From: Calliphora vicina
Taxonomy: Eukaryota > Arthropoda > Insecta > Diptera > Calliphoridae
Assembly (NCBI RefSeq): GCF_958450345.1
Contig: NC_088780.1
Span: 22,479,167 to 22,543,166, forward strand
Reading direction: 5' to 3'
DNA length: 64,000 nt
Part shown: in pieces, positions 24,729 through 37,110 of the stretch
Numbering within the stretch: position 1 is the stretch's first letter
Layout: the number at the start of each line of letters is the position of its first letter
Program-made: the position numbers and the translations under genes
Notes under the pieces: generated by a model
Told to the model about the DNA's origin: nothing
Databases searched by the model: none
The model's input: the letters and a program-made list of their open reading frames with translations, nothing else

Positions 24729-25917
24729 CTTACATTGGACGTTTCGTAGCTGTTTGTGAAATGTAAAGAAGTTCGCGGATACAATAATTTAGATTTAGTG
24801 AGAGATGAAAAAACAATCACGCCATCAAACGTACGGAGGGATTCATGCGTTTCTAATGACGTTTGTGATACCTAAAAATCATTTTCAGATTGTCCCTCCG
24901 TCTTCAATTTAAAGAGTTACCAGCATCCTAGAGGCAATCAGAAATGTCTGGTATTAAAAAAAAAAACTCGAACCAACCGAAAACTTTCCGTTTGTCAGAC
25001 GTTTTGTGCGTTTAATCCAATTTTTATTAATTTTACTAATTTTTTACTTTCTAGTGTATTTTCTTCAAAAATGTTCACAACAACTCACAAATTATTGACA
25101 GTTAAAATACTTAGTTCATTAACTTTTGAGCACATGACCTGACTACCAATGAAACGTATTAAACCAAAACAATACGAGTATCATGACCATAAACATACCC
25201 TTACCACAGACACAGTAAGGGAGTATGTGGGTGCCACACATTGAAATATTCATAAATCTAACATCTCATAATGAAGGAAGCAAGGATAACAAGAAGCAAA
25301 ATATTAAAAAAAACACAGAAAGCTAAATAAATAACGAAAACTCATAAGATCTGTATATACAAACAAAGAAGGAAGAAAAACAATTATTGAATACACATAA
25401 TACTCTTTTAATATTGTTACTTAATTTTAAAACTAAAATAAGGAAGTACTTATTAAAGGACGAATTTTTGGAGTATTCCAAAAATTTCGTCATGTTAATT
25501 ATATTCCATAGTATCTCTGTTAGATGAGACCTAGGTTTAGTTGTAAGAGTTAATAAGCTCCAAAAAAAGGAAATAAGGATGTAAACTAAGAAACCTACTA
25601 ACTACAATTATGGTGTCTACTAGATTTATAACAAAAAAACAAAAGAATATCAACACAAAAAACTCTATGGCGCCAGCTTATTGATTCCCTCAAAAAACCA
25701 AAACAAAAAACTAAAGTAAATCCTAGACAATTGAAGCAAAAGCAAAAAAAAACTACAGCAAGATTTGCAAAATTGCCAGGATAATAAAACACGCAGTTAT
25801 TTGCAAAAGGATGCTGTAAGAAGAAGGTTGTGTATTATTAAGATAAACAAAATAAATAAACTATAAATATATAGGTCTTATTATTAGTATTAAATAATAA
25901 TAATAAATACAAATAAA
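24729..25917. other. 5' flank of the gene at 25918
   Basis: AT-rich intergenic DNA with no other gene. A CTATAAATATATAGG sequence at about 25860 is a TATA-like candidate about 55 bp upstream of the start codon. This is weak, because a first non-coding exon could lie further upstream. Confidence 0.35.
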
Positions 25918-28900
25918 ATGCCCACTACTTGTACCTTTGAATTGGATCGTTTAAATCCGATATATTCTTCCGGGGAATATGTTAACGGACGCATTATTTT
26001 AAAAACGGATAAAATAAAAAGAGTAAATTGTGAGTGTAATACAAAAAAGAAAATATAAGAGCTAAGATTCTTTGGTAGTGATGTAATAAATATTAATGAG
26101 TTATGTTTTATTTTTTTTTCTAATTTAACTTTACGCCTCTCAGCTGTCTATGTTACTTTGGAGGGCGAAGCTAAAGTTCAATGGTCCATTAGTGGCAAAG
26201 AAACTGCCAGCTATTGTGGTCGTCAACAGTATTTGTATTCACGTGCCAATGTTTTCGATAATTCGGATTTTGCTGCCGGTAAACATGTTTATGTTTTAAC
26301 TTTGCGTATACCACCCGATTGCCCTTCATCGGTTAAGGGTCCTTACGGTTATATTGCGTATAATATATCGGTGGTCATAGATAAACAACGCACTTTTGAT
26401 GAGGTCTTCCGTAAGCCAATATGTGTGATACAGACGTTGGATTTAAATTTTCATCCGGAATATTCGGTAAGTGGAAAATGTATATATTTTACGGTTATAA
26501 AAGATTTATATAGAAAATCGATCAGATACATATGTTGACAATTAGTAAATATTTTGTATAGTAAATGATTAGTATCCAAGTATTTTTATACCCTACACCA
26601 CCATAGTGGGGAGGGTATTATGCGTTTGTGCAGATGTGTGTAACGCCCAAAAACATTGGTCTAACACCCACCTTAAAGTATACCGATCGACTTAGAATCA
26701 CTTTCTGAACCGATTAAACGATGTCCGTCCGTCTGGCTGGCTGATTGGCTGTCCATGTAAACCTTGTGCGCAGAGTACAGGTCGCAATTTTGAAGATATT
26801 TCGATAAAATTTGGTACATATTATTTTTTCGGCCCAAGGACCAAGCCTATTGAAACTGGCTGAAATCGGTCCACTATTTCACCTAGCCCCCATACAAATG
26901 TCCTTCCGAAATTGGACTTTATCGGTCATAAATGTTTAATTTATAAATGTATCTCCACAAATTGTGCTCCAAATAAGTTTTATATATACAAAATTCATGT
27001 CATCAAATTTTGTTACGATCGGTCCATAATTAGTCATAGCTCCCATATAGACCCTCTTCCGAAAATCACTTCAACGTGCATAAATCGCTTAAAAATGTTG
27101 GTGTACTCACAAAATTCAACATAGTAAATTTAATGACATAAATCACACGACCTAATTTTATGGTAATCGGTCCATAATTGGTCATAGCTACCATATAAGA
27201 CCCACTTCCGAAAATCACTCAAAAATATAAATTATTGAAATTTTAAAAGTAAAATGTTTTTGCTCTTTTACTTAGTGTAGGGTATTACATGGTCTGGCTT
27301 GACCGACCATACTTTCTTACTTGTTTGCTATGAAAATTTTTGAATAAAATATATTTTCTATAGAAAATCTTTAAGTAGCTATAGTTTTCTATAGACAATC
27401 CTTCAATAGCAAAAGTTTTCTATAGAAAATAGTTCAATAGCAAAAGTTTCTTTACAGAAAATTCTTCAATAGCCAACGTTTTCTACAGAAAATCATACAT
27501 TAGCAAAAGTTCTCTGTAGAAAAACTTTAAATAGCAATAGTTTTTGTATAGAAAATCATTTAATACCAAATAATTTCCATAAAAAATCTTTCAATAACAA
27601 ATTTGTTTATAGAAAATCTATCACAGCATAAGTGTGCTGCTGAAAATCTTTGGACATAGCAAAAAATTCTGTAGACAATTTTTGGGAAGTAATTTCTATA
27701 CAAATTCTTTAGAAAGCAATAATTTTCTATTCAATTCTTTGGATAGCAAAAATTTTCACTAGAAAATCTTTATATACCAAAAGTTTTCTTAGAACATTTT
27801 TGAATACACTGTAAGTAATTTTTTTAGTCATGGAAATATGACCATATACGGACACCACTACTTAATGAAAGACCAAAATAAAAGTTTTGCCCCAATTCAT
27901 GCACATTTTTTGTATGAGACCCCAAAGATTTGGGGTTTTGATGTTATTTTTGCAAAAAAGTTATAATTTTCTTAGGCTCATATCTTACAAACCTGAACAT
28001 TTGAAATCAAAAAAACTTCATCTTCAAGATCAAAATCGCAAAAAACTAATCGATAAAACTGGTGTTTTATCACGTAGTAGTGTCTGTATACCAGAGCTGT
28101 AAATGAATCATTCTTTTTTGATTTTAATTCATTATGAATTAGCTAAATTTTGAATTAATTCATTGAATTGAAAAAATGAATTGAATGAAATTTGAATCAA
28201 TTCAAACGAATTAGGCAGAAATGAATTTCAATTCATTTCTAATTCAAATGAATTTGTAAAAATGAGTTGCAATTCATTTACAATTCATTTGAATTGAATT
28301 GATTTTGAATTAATTCCAATGAATTAGAAAAAAGAATTAGCAATTCAAATGAATGACTCGAAAATGAGTTGCAATCAATAAAATTCAAGAGCAGATCTCT
28401 AGGGGGAATTTCTCCTACCAAAATGAAAATATCCAGTACAAAAATTGAAAAGCCTTGTCCTGTATACGCGCTTGATCAATGAAAACATGGTGTTTGGTGT
28501 TTATTTCTTCAAGAAGAACTGATTTTTATTTTGAAATACGCGGAACGACAAAACATATTCAATATTCAAGAAGCTATTAATAATTTTTGAAATTTTGTGA
28601 CCCACGACCACCCAACGACAAACTTTTTGCTAATATTTATATTATATTTATTTCAAAAAAATAAAACTATCTTCCAAAAATAATCAAAAATCAGGAAAAA
28701 TAACAATGTATGTAGTTCAAAACACAATTGAGTTTCATAAATAAGGCTAGTTAGATTTAATTAGAATGCATCATTCACCTTAAACAATAATAGCTTTTCA
28801 AAATTATCATCTGAAAGAGATCCACGTTTAGGGATGTTTAGAATAGAGGCGTACGAAAATAATCTTTCAACGCCAGCTGACGATGGTAACGGCGCATTAT

Positions 28901-31900
28901 ATTTAAAGAAAGACTTTTTAACCGTCGATTAATTACTGCATACTTGATGAATTTGAACAATCTGCTAAATATGCTGCGAATTTCGCGTCGGAGTTGGAAA
29001 TGAATTGCTAATTTTTTTTTAATTCATTTGAATTAATTCAAAATCAATTCAATTCAAATGAATTGTAAATGAATTGAATTAATTCAACATCAATTCAATT
29101 CATTTGAATTGGAAACGAATTGCAATTCATTTTTACCAAATTCATTTGAATTAATTCAAAATCAATTCAATTCATTTGAATTAGAAACGAATTGCAATTC
29201 ATTTTTACCAAATTCATTTGAATTGACTCAAATTTCATTCAATTCATTTTTTTGTGTGAATGATTCGCGAATTAATTCAAAAATGAGTGATTCATTTACA
29301 GCTCTGCTGTATACGATTATTTTTTTTGGTGTTGCACTGCACTGTGGGGCAGAATCGAAATTTTTTGTAAATAAATCTGTCATTTCTAAAGGGCTGGTCC
29401 GATCGGGATAAAATTTGACGTAGGCGTAGCCAAGGAGAATTGGAGTTTATATTATTAAAATGGGACCTACAAATGCTCCGGGGACGGCGCTATGGGGCTC
29501 AAAGTAGGCAAACTTCGACATGTAAAATTTTTTAACACGTGCCATTTTTATGTTTCCTATCCGGTTTCAAAGATTTTTTTATTTTTTGAAAGCGTTCGGC
29601 TAGACGTTGGAAAAATATGCTTGCGTGTGCTATTTATCTTTATATATATAATTCTTCTGTACGTGTGTTAGTAACTGAACTCCTCCTTAACGGCTGGACC
29701 GATTTCGATGAAATTTTTTGTGTGTAATAATATTGGGCGTAGTTTTGGACCGAATGGAGTGGAATTATACAAAAGATTTGAAGAGAAATATCAATTATGA
29801 ATCCAAAAATAAACGATTTTCAATTTAAAAATTCAAAAAATAATATATTTTTCTGTTTTTTGGGCGAAAAGGTGACTTAACTTATTTTTCTAAACAAACA
29901 CAAACTGCTAAGCGTTTTGCTTGTCTGCAGATTCACCCAGAGTCTCTGACGGGAATAGAACCCGTAACCCTCAGCTAAATAGTCTAGCACACTATCAACT
30001 AGTCTATCGCGACACCCGATAAACCAGTTCATAGTTTGGCGACTGATGTTCTTTAGGAACATATGTACAACATTTTAGGTTTTTCTATATGGTATCTTTA
30101 CGGAGAACATTTTGGTGTAAAAAATATGTTCTATTTTTCGAATATGTCAGCCTTACGCACATCGGAAATTGATCTATTTTTTATCAAAATTTCAACATTG
30201 GGCCACATGTTCTGAAATTGCAAAGCTGGGATCAGAAAACGAAAAGCACCATTGGAAACCTTGATATTTTCCCTATTTATTCCCAAAGTATTTTCCCGAC
30301 CCCGAAGGAAACGTGGTTCATATGGGCAAAATTGTAAAAATACCATTTTTGGGATTATCACTCAAATTTTTAGGAATTGCGGGATTCCCTTTGACCTTTT
30401 GGCAAGTTTTTTTTACACTTTGTTATTTGGAATGACAAATTTAAAAAAACGTTGAATATTTCATGTAGTTCTGTTAATAAATAACGATTCTATTACATAT
30501 TACTTATTTATTTAGTTTCTAAAACTAAAATTTGTATCAAAATTTTAATAGAATTGCAAATATTAGGACCAATTTGATCCACATTTATTCTGAAATAATT
30601 TTTTTGTTTAGATATGTTAAAATTTAAAGTCAATATCTCAATCAGATTCAAAAAAACGCCAATTTTAAAACTCAGTCCTTAAAAAAAAATTTCACTTTTT
30701 CATATTTTAATATAAAATGTGACTAAGTCAGAACCATTGACTAATAAATTGAATAAAATATTAAGAAAATTTATCAAATGTTTACCATAGAATATATTTG
30801 AAATGTTTTCTAGGGAATATCATTGAATACCAAGCATTTTCTTTAGAAAATCTTAGATAGCAAGTGGTTTCTATATAAAATCTTTGAATATCAAATGTTT
30901 ACTATAGAATATCGTTGGATATCAAATGCTGTCTATAAAAAATCTTTGAATAGCAAATGTGTCCAATTTTTACTACTGTATATCTCTGAATAGCAAATTC
31001 TGTCTATAGAAAATCTTTGAATAGCTAATATTTCCAATAGCAGATCTTTAATATCTAATATTTCCAATAGCAGATCTTTGAATAGCAAATGTTTTCAATA
31101 GAAAATCTTTGAATAGCTAATTTTTACTACAGAATATCTCTGAATAGCAAATGCTGTCCATAGAATATCTTTGAATCGCAAGTGTTTTCTACAGTAGTGT
31201 ATGGTTTATATAGAAAATCTATGAAAAGCAAATGTTTTCTATAGAAAATCTTTGAATAGTTTTTCCTATCTTTGATATCAAATGTTTTCTACTGAAAATC
31301 TTTGAATTGCAAATATTTTCTATAGATAAAATTTCAATAGCAAACATTTTCATATAGAATATCTTGGGTAGCAAAAATTTTCTATGGAAAATCTTTGGAT
31401 AGCAAACATTTTCAATATAACACCGTCCGGCAAATAGAGAAAAAATTCGTTAGACACGACCCGGATGATATACGTCTGAAACTATAAATTTAATGGAAGA
31501 CTGTGTCTTCAGTTTTTCATTTCGTGATCCTGTGTCCTTTTTTAAGGACTTCAAAATTTCAAAGAAGTACATTTTTCAAAAAATATTTAAAAATACTCCT
31601 GCTATTCCAACAATGATAAATTGTATGTCAAAAGTACAAGAAGAGTTGTAAAATATTTTGTATTATCTCTATTTTATCCTGTAAGGATCAAAAGATGTCA
31701 GAAGAAGAATAAAATTTTGGCATGAGGTATTCAATATTTGGATCTTTAACACGCTATTTTTTTAAAAAACATTATTGGAAATCTAAAAGGATAACAAATA
31801 TTTTCTAGACAAAATCGTTGAAAAAATCTTTTAATAGCAAAATAATTTTACACATAATTTATTTTCTAAAATAAAAACTAAATCGTTTCAGCTACCAATT

Positions 31901-33127
31901 AAAGAGGAAAACCTCAAATATCTCTGCCAATGGCCATGTACCTCAGGACCACTATGCTTTACATTAATGCTACCGTACGCTGGCTTTATACCCGGACAAC
32001 ATGTTAAATATTTCCTCGAACTAGACAATCAGTCGCCACACTATGACATTCTGGGCGTAGAAGCATCCCTAAAACAACACTACGTGTTTTTGGCGCGTAA
32101 ACCAGTCAAACGTAATTTCTATACGAAATCGTTGGCAAAGAGTTCAATCGAAGAGCGTACATTGCGCTTGACCAAACGATTGTACGAGGGTAATGTGTAT
32201 GTGCCAACCGATACGCCAAGGTCAACTTTAAATCTCAACTACATAGTGTTCATACATTACACGCTGCAAGTAAAATTGAAAACGGGTGCATTTCATTATG
32301 ATACGGACATTTCAGCGCCTGTGGTTATTGGCACCGTGCCACTGAGGCAGTTTCAAGAGGAACAGCGAATAATGCAACGTAACTTTAATAGAGATTGTAA
32401 TTTGTGTAGTGGCAGTACGCTGGGTGGTAGTTTGGTGACATCGCAGCCAACATTGAGATTGAGACGGGAATTGGAGAATTTGTTGGGTTCACAGGATATG
32501 GAAGAGGCGGAATTAAATCGTGCCGTGGAAAAGATGATAGAAGATGAACCACCATCCTATGATAGTTGTTGTAAGTTGTTTAGATGTTATTTAATTAAAC
32601 TATAATTGAGATACAAAATAATATTTTTCTTTGCAGTGCCGCCATCTTTTAGTTTTGCTACCACTTTTGGCAGCTTTAAACAGCCGGACTTAGAAGTGGC
32701 CGAACTAAAGTCTGATGAAAGTTGCCACATTAATATACAACTGCCACAATTTCCCGGCTACAACACTTTCAATTCTCATACTCAAGCTCCCAGTCAATCT
32801 AATGATTCTCTGTTGCAGTCGGGTAATATATACAATTCGTATGGTTCCATATATACTGACCACACCGGTAGATCCTTAGATACTTTAGATGTTTTGAGTT
32901 GCAGTGGTGCTGTAATTGAGGACATTGATGCTCACAGTGTGGAGCATTTAAGTGAAGTAGCTAAAGATGATATTCATAATGAAATTGCAGCAAAAGTTAG
33001 GGCAGCCGTTACTGAAAGTTGTAACCGGTCGGAAATTGGTTTGGAAATTGATGTGAATGATAATGATAATAATTTGGAATCACTTGAATTTTCGGATGAA
33101 AGTGAACAGCAGGAAAATGACAATTAG
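25918..33127 (+). CDS. alpha-arrestin paralogue 3 (534 aa, four exons, PPSY)
   Basis: Exons: 25918-26029, 26144-26466, 31892-32570, 32637-33127; phases 1, 0, 1. Exon 1 is 112 nt and opens MPTTCTFELDRLNPIYSSGE. Exon 2 completes the arrestin N lobe (VYVTLEGEAKVQWS, then IPPDCPSS and GPYGYIAYNISVVID). Exon 3 is the C lobe: LPYAGFIPGQHVKYFLELDN and, near the end, IGTVPLRQF. Residues 365-368 are PPSY, a canonical WW-binding PPxY, followed across the last junction by LPPSF (372-376). The last exon is unusually long for the cluster: about 160 residues, Ser/Asn-rich and ending very acidic (SDESEQQENDN). Intron 2 is about 5.4 kb and holds family A copy 6, a hAT element, a SINE and tandem repeats. Expected role: cytosolic or endosomal adaptor for cargo ubiquitination. 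The family call is secure; ligand and pathway are unknown. Confidence 0.92.
26588..27326 (+). mobile_element. family A element, copy 6, full length (intronic)
   Basis: Complete from ATACCCTACACCACCATAG to the hairpin-type ATGGTCTGGCTTGACCGACC and CTTTCTTACTTGTTT. The GTCC/GGCT core is short (about 26723-26745). Same orientation as the host gene. Confidence 0.85.
27335..27815. repeat. tandem array of ~32-bp palindrome-bearing units, block 1
   Basis: Around fourteen diverged units of the form TTTTCTATAGAAAATC plus TTnAATAGCAAAAG. The centre TTTTCTATAGAAAA is self-complementary. Matches block 2 at 30775-31425. Confidence 0.8.
28092..29306 (-). mobile_element. hAT transposon remnant with perfect 8-bp TSD
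   Basis: Ends CAGAGCTGTAAATGAATCA and its inverted complement, flanked by identical CTGTATAC (28084-28091 and 29307-29314). On the minus strand at about 28750-28890 it encodes SSAGVERLFSYASILNIPKR followed by GSLSDDNFEKLLLFKVN, the hAT C-terminal dimerisation motif. The subterminal 300 bp on each side are AATTCATTTGAATT-type repeats. Most of the transposase is deleted. Located in intron 2 of the 25.9-33.1 kb gene. Confidence 0.92.
29330..29650. repeat. family E repeat fragment
   Basis: Shares GTAAATAAATCTGTnAnTTC TAAA...GATnnGnATnAAATTT and a CTCAAAGTAGGnnA phrase with copies at 51.0 and 55.2 kb. It is followed by the insect-repeat phrase AACGGCTGGACCGATTTCGA (about 29688). Confidence 0.45.
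29880..30017 (-). mobile_element. tRNA-derived SINE, copy 2 (reverse)
   Basis: On the minus strand: GGGTGTCGCGATAGACTAG, A-box-like TAGACTAGTTGATAG, B-box GGGTTCTATTCC, then CTCTGGGTGAATCTGCAGAC and AAGCAAAACGCTTAGCAGTT. The layout is the same as at 18892-19013, with some divergence in the tRNA-like head. Confidence 0.8.
30018..30770. other. intronic stretch without recognised elements
   Basis: Short antiparallel open frames around 30131-30455 have no coding character. No repeat ends found. Confidence 0.4.
30775..31425. repeat. tandem array of ~32-bp palindrome-bearing units, block 2
   Basis: About twenty units of TTTTCTATAGAAAATCTTTG AATAGCAAATG with substitutions and small indels. Same unit and orientation as block 1. 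A few stray units continue near 31780-31850. Confidence 0.85.
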
Positions 33128-33161
33128 TATGGTAGAAAGAGGAATTAGAAATTAGTGCAAC

Positions 33162-33167
33162 AATAAA
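33162..33167 (+). other. polyadenylation signal candidate
   Basis: AATAAA 35 bp after the stop codon of the 25.9-33.1 kb gene. Confidence 0.45.
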
Positions 33168-34749
33168 TCAGGTACGTTTTTATAAAGATAGAAAAAATTA
33201 TAGCTCTATATATTGATTTTAGTAAAAAGTTAAAATTAATTGCCCAATGTCAAGTCAAAATCGATACTGAGTGGTTTAGGTTATGTCTGTCCATATATTC
33301 TGAATAATCAGATAATGTTTTCAGTTGAAATTTTACAAAATGAAAGTAATACGAAATTTGAGCAAAAATAAATAGAGTCATTTAATATTGTCTTCTGATA
33401 ATGTTCAAATAAATCTGTAGAACAGACTTTGAAAAATATATCTAAAATCTTATAAAAATAAACTTTTTCCCGGTCATTTTGTACATTTACAATCCGAACT
33501 ACATCAGATTAATAAATATTATTTATTCCGATAAGAATCGAACGACTCTGACTAAATCTTCCTAAAAATATGGATGGCCTCAATATAAAAAAACCAGCAT
33601 ATAATAAAGCAAACCAGAGGGACTTTAACAACTATAAATAATTTTCTTTAACTTTATTCATATTTATTTATTTAATTGAAAGTATTTTACAAAAGCCATT
33701 TTATTATGCTAATTTTAGTCTAAATTGTATCAATCTAGAACTAAACTAATCTTCAAACTAGATAATTATTCTATACAAAATTTTAATATAAATAATAATA
33801 GTATTGTTAGTAACAAAAAATTATTGAAAAACACACTTTAATAATTTTAACAAATTTTTAAGAGTATTTTAATTAATATTTTTTTTAAAGAATTTGTGAC
33901 AAATACTCAATCAGACAATTTTATTCATGTTAGAATTTGCTTATTTAATTCTAAATTATAAATGCCTTAAAAACACTACAAATTTTATTATGTCTTACTA
34001 TTAAGTGTAAGAAAATTATATTAATATTATTATGATTAAACAAATGCCTTTATAAAAATTTAACCTAATGACAATAATGAATAAATAATTAAAACATAAA
34101 TGTATAGTATTATGTTATATTTTAATAACAGTAAATAAAAATGTAAAAGAAAATGTTAAGTAACAGAACATATACTCCATATAACAGAACCTACGTCAAG
34201 TTATTTTAAAAAGCTCTTGTGTTAAAGCTTTTAACAGTAGATGTGAAAAGAGTAAGTACATATGTTTTAGAAATACATACTACTTAAATTATAATAAACA
34301 ACAGTAAGTATGTATAATAAGGTGGAAATTCTTAGATTTCCTATGCTCCCAATTGGTGTATATAATCCGCTTAACCGAAAAACCGGTTTTTCTTCAAAAT
34401 GTTGAAATGTTGATTTTCGGTTAACCGGTTTATCCGGAATATATCACTCGCTTAACCGGTTTTTAAAATTTGGGACTGAAATCAGAAAATCTCATATTTT
34501 GATGAATTTTTTATAGTCATTTTATACAAATTATATCAAATATTCGTTTCAATAAAAAATATTTAATAATTACAATGATTGTAATTAGTAGAGGACGATG
34601 AGTTTCCTTAAAAACTTTTTCAGAATCAATTACACACAATTAAACTATGAAAAATTTAATTCCGCATAATTGTAGAAGTTTAGGCTAAATCTTACTAATG
34701 GTTCATTAAAAACTGGTTTCATTACAAACGATAAATTGAATTTGATGTA
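33168..34749. other. intergenic AT-rich stretch
   Basis: No gene seen. At 34360-34465 there are several CGGTTAACCGG / AACCGGTTTTT palindromes, a small repeat of unknown type. Confidence 0.45.
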
Positions 34750-34923
34750 CACTCTAATAAATTTTCATGTAAATTTCCTACATTAATAGTAGAAAACTTA
34801 TCTCCTTCTATAATTAGGGTAAAACTACATGTTGTGTGTAAATTCAAATATTTTTTTTGATAACAAATGCTTTTTGTTTTTCTTGTAGAAATAAAATGTT
34901 GACAATTTGTATATTAACGTTTA

Positions 34924-35184
34924 GTCCCGGTCCACACTGTGAAACATTTGCAGCAAAACATTTGAGTTTGTTGATGAAAGGGGAAAGAGGAATGAAAAAG
35001 GGAACTTTGTTTCATGTACATGAAGTTTTTGTTGAGTATGTCATCCACATTTATTCGTTCGTATTCGTACTGTACAGAAATGTCAAAAACTGAAAAGCAA
35101 AAACTTCTGTGTGGACACGAATACAGTTTCAAAAGAGAATTTAAAAATGTTTTGCAGCAAATGTTTCACAGTGTGGACCGGGAC
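34924..35184. mobile_element. MITE, GTCCCGGTCCACACTGTG ends, TTA duplication
   Basis: The terminal inverted repeats run about 40 bp (GTCCCGGTCCACACTGTGAA, then ACATTTGCAGCAAAACATTT). TTA lies on both sides (34921-34923 and 35185-35187). A 3-bp TTA/TAA duplication fits PIF/Harbinger-type MITEs. An inner pair (CATGTACATG, TCGTATTCGTACTG) adds local hairpins. No coding capacity. Confidence 0.85.
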
Positions 35185-35242
35185 TTAAATATGTTTACAC
35201 ACTTTATGTGTAAAACTTCAGTTTATGCACAATATTTCGCCC

Positions 35243-35466
35243 TGGTTCCACTAAAGAACGACAACACAAAATATTATAATACTATTACTATTTTTTTCCA
35301 ATACATTACATTGAAACAACTATACGGTTGCAACTGTGTTTTTTGGGGAAAGAGTAGAGAAAATGATAGCAGATTTTTACAGTGGGTAAATATTATCACT
35401 GCACATCGATTTCTTGCAAAAAGTGTAAATTGCAAAATTATGAGTTGACGCTCTTTAGAGGAACCA
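35243..35466. mobile_element. MITE-like element, TGGTTCCnCTAAAGA ends
   Basis: TGGTTCCACTAAAGAAC at the left and TGGTTCCTCTAAAGAGC (inverted complement) at the right. Length 224 bp, non-coding, no clear duplication. Confidence 0.6.
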
Positions 35467-36039
35467 ATGCGATATGTAATTTTAAACATAAAATGCATAT
35501 TATATTATAAAAAATTAAAATACAACATTTTGTTTGTATTTTTACTGAAAAAAGTATGTAATTGATTTTAAATTTACGCATATTGTGCAATTTCACATGA
35601 AAACTTACTTACTTTATGCATTTTTTAGAGTGTATATAGTTTTGATGTAATACCTTCTTTCAATAAATTTGACTTCATTAGAGTGTTTTGTTCTTGAAAT
35701 TTTATTTTATTTATCATATCGTTAGCTTACTTAGTATACAAACGTGCTATGTTCCTTTTCAGAAATACTGCAGGAGAGACAAAAAACGTTCTGTAATCCC
35801 TGATTTTAAATATTTTTAAAATCAGTTAATGCAGTTTTATTACTTATTTGGTATTATTTATAATGACAAATAATCACAGTTAAGAAGAAGTGCGTTTGCA
35901 TTTTATAGGTCCTTTTTTATTACTTGGAATATTTTCTGTTTCATATCAGAAAGTCGTGCTGATAAAAATATCAAAATTTTTAAATATTTTTAAAAAAATT
36001 ATGATTTACATTTTTTGGTTTAAAATTTAATGAACGCAT

Positions 36040-37110
36040 TATATTAAAAAATGTGCAAATTTGTCAAAGAGGGCAAGGTTTGTGCAACTTCAGAGGAGTA
36101 AATAAAGCCGTTTTATATAAGTATTTGATATTGTTGAAAACATTATGACCTGGGGATTGTTATTTTTTGGTAAAATTAAATAATTTTATAAAATTTTGGG
36201 ACTTCATTTACCTTAAAATCTAATAAAATATAATGTGGTGAATTTTCACGAATGAAAACATAAAATTTGACTTAATGTAAAATTTTAATAATTAAATCTA
36301 ATGTCCTCAAATCAATGGCATTAGAATTTTTGAATTTTTTTATTTTCAAATACCGAAATTCTTAAAACGGGGAAAATGTGTTCGAAAAACTGAGATTTTT
36401 CAGAAAAGTACCTACTGTGACGTTATTTACCGTGTGATAGTAAAACTACTTAGTAGGTATTTAAGAAACATATGGGGTTATATAAATATGGAGCATTTTC
36501 GGGGATCGGTGCTTTGCCTTTTTAGAATTTTTTACTCGAACCGAATTTTTTTTTTTTTAATTGGCCAAGTTTGGATTGATCTGGGGGGTGATATGTTTTC
36601 TTAAGTGATCCAAATTCATCTTTACACGCTTTTGCACTCAGTTATAATTCCGGATCATATACAAATTCTATATAGTCACGAAGAAAATTTGTTTCTACAA
36701 AAGAAAAAATATATGGGGTTTTTTTGGAAAAAAACGTAAAAAATACGGTCCTTTTTACAAGTTGCAACTATGGATGCGTATATCTTTTTATAGGGAAGAG
36801 AAAACTGTTATCAAGTTTTTTTTATTTTATTTAGAATTTTATCGCCAATATAGTTGATATTTTAAAAATAAATTTCGCCCCTCCGTAGGCCCGCCGTATC
36901 TAATAACCCATAAATAGATCGAGCTGAATTAAAAGAAAATAAATCAATAAACCTGAATATCTCTTCAACTAATAGAGATAACCTACATTTGTAAGTGTGT
37001 TTTTGTGTGTTGTAGATCTTCTCAAGGACTATTTCAAGAAAATTTCAGCTCATTTGGATTATAAATTGATGGTGACCAACTTTGAGGGGCTACGTACTGG
37101 CCCCCATTAG
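36040..37110. repeat. diverged copy of the CACTA-ended element's centre
   Basis: Collinear with 57440-58440: GGGCAAGGTTTGTGnA, AAACGGGGAAAATGTGTTCG, GACGTTATTTACnGTnTGAT, GGATCGGTnCTTTGC, then CCTnAATATCTCTTnAACTA. The long inverted arms of the 56.7-59.1 kb copy are absent here. Confidence 0.75.

Larger units (their letters stand above)
34750..35632. mobile_element. TA-flanked element hosting two nested MITEs
   Basis: The left end CACTCTAATAAA and the right end TTTTTTAGAGTG are inverted complements with one mismatch. TA dinucleotides flank both sides (34748-34749 and 35633-35634). About half its length is the MITEs at 34924-35184 and 35243-35466. Confidence 0.6.

Noticed and set aside
27335..31425. 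CRISPR-like array
   Set aside because: Regular repeats are present, but there are no unique spacers of constant length and the setting is an intron of a eukaryotic gene.
34857..35448. Overlapping open frames on both strands, up to 144 codons
   Set aside because: They run through inverted-repeat MITEs, which make antiparallel frames; no coding signal.
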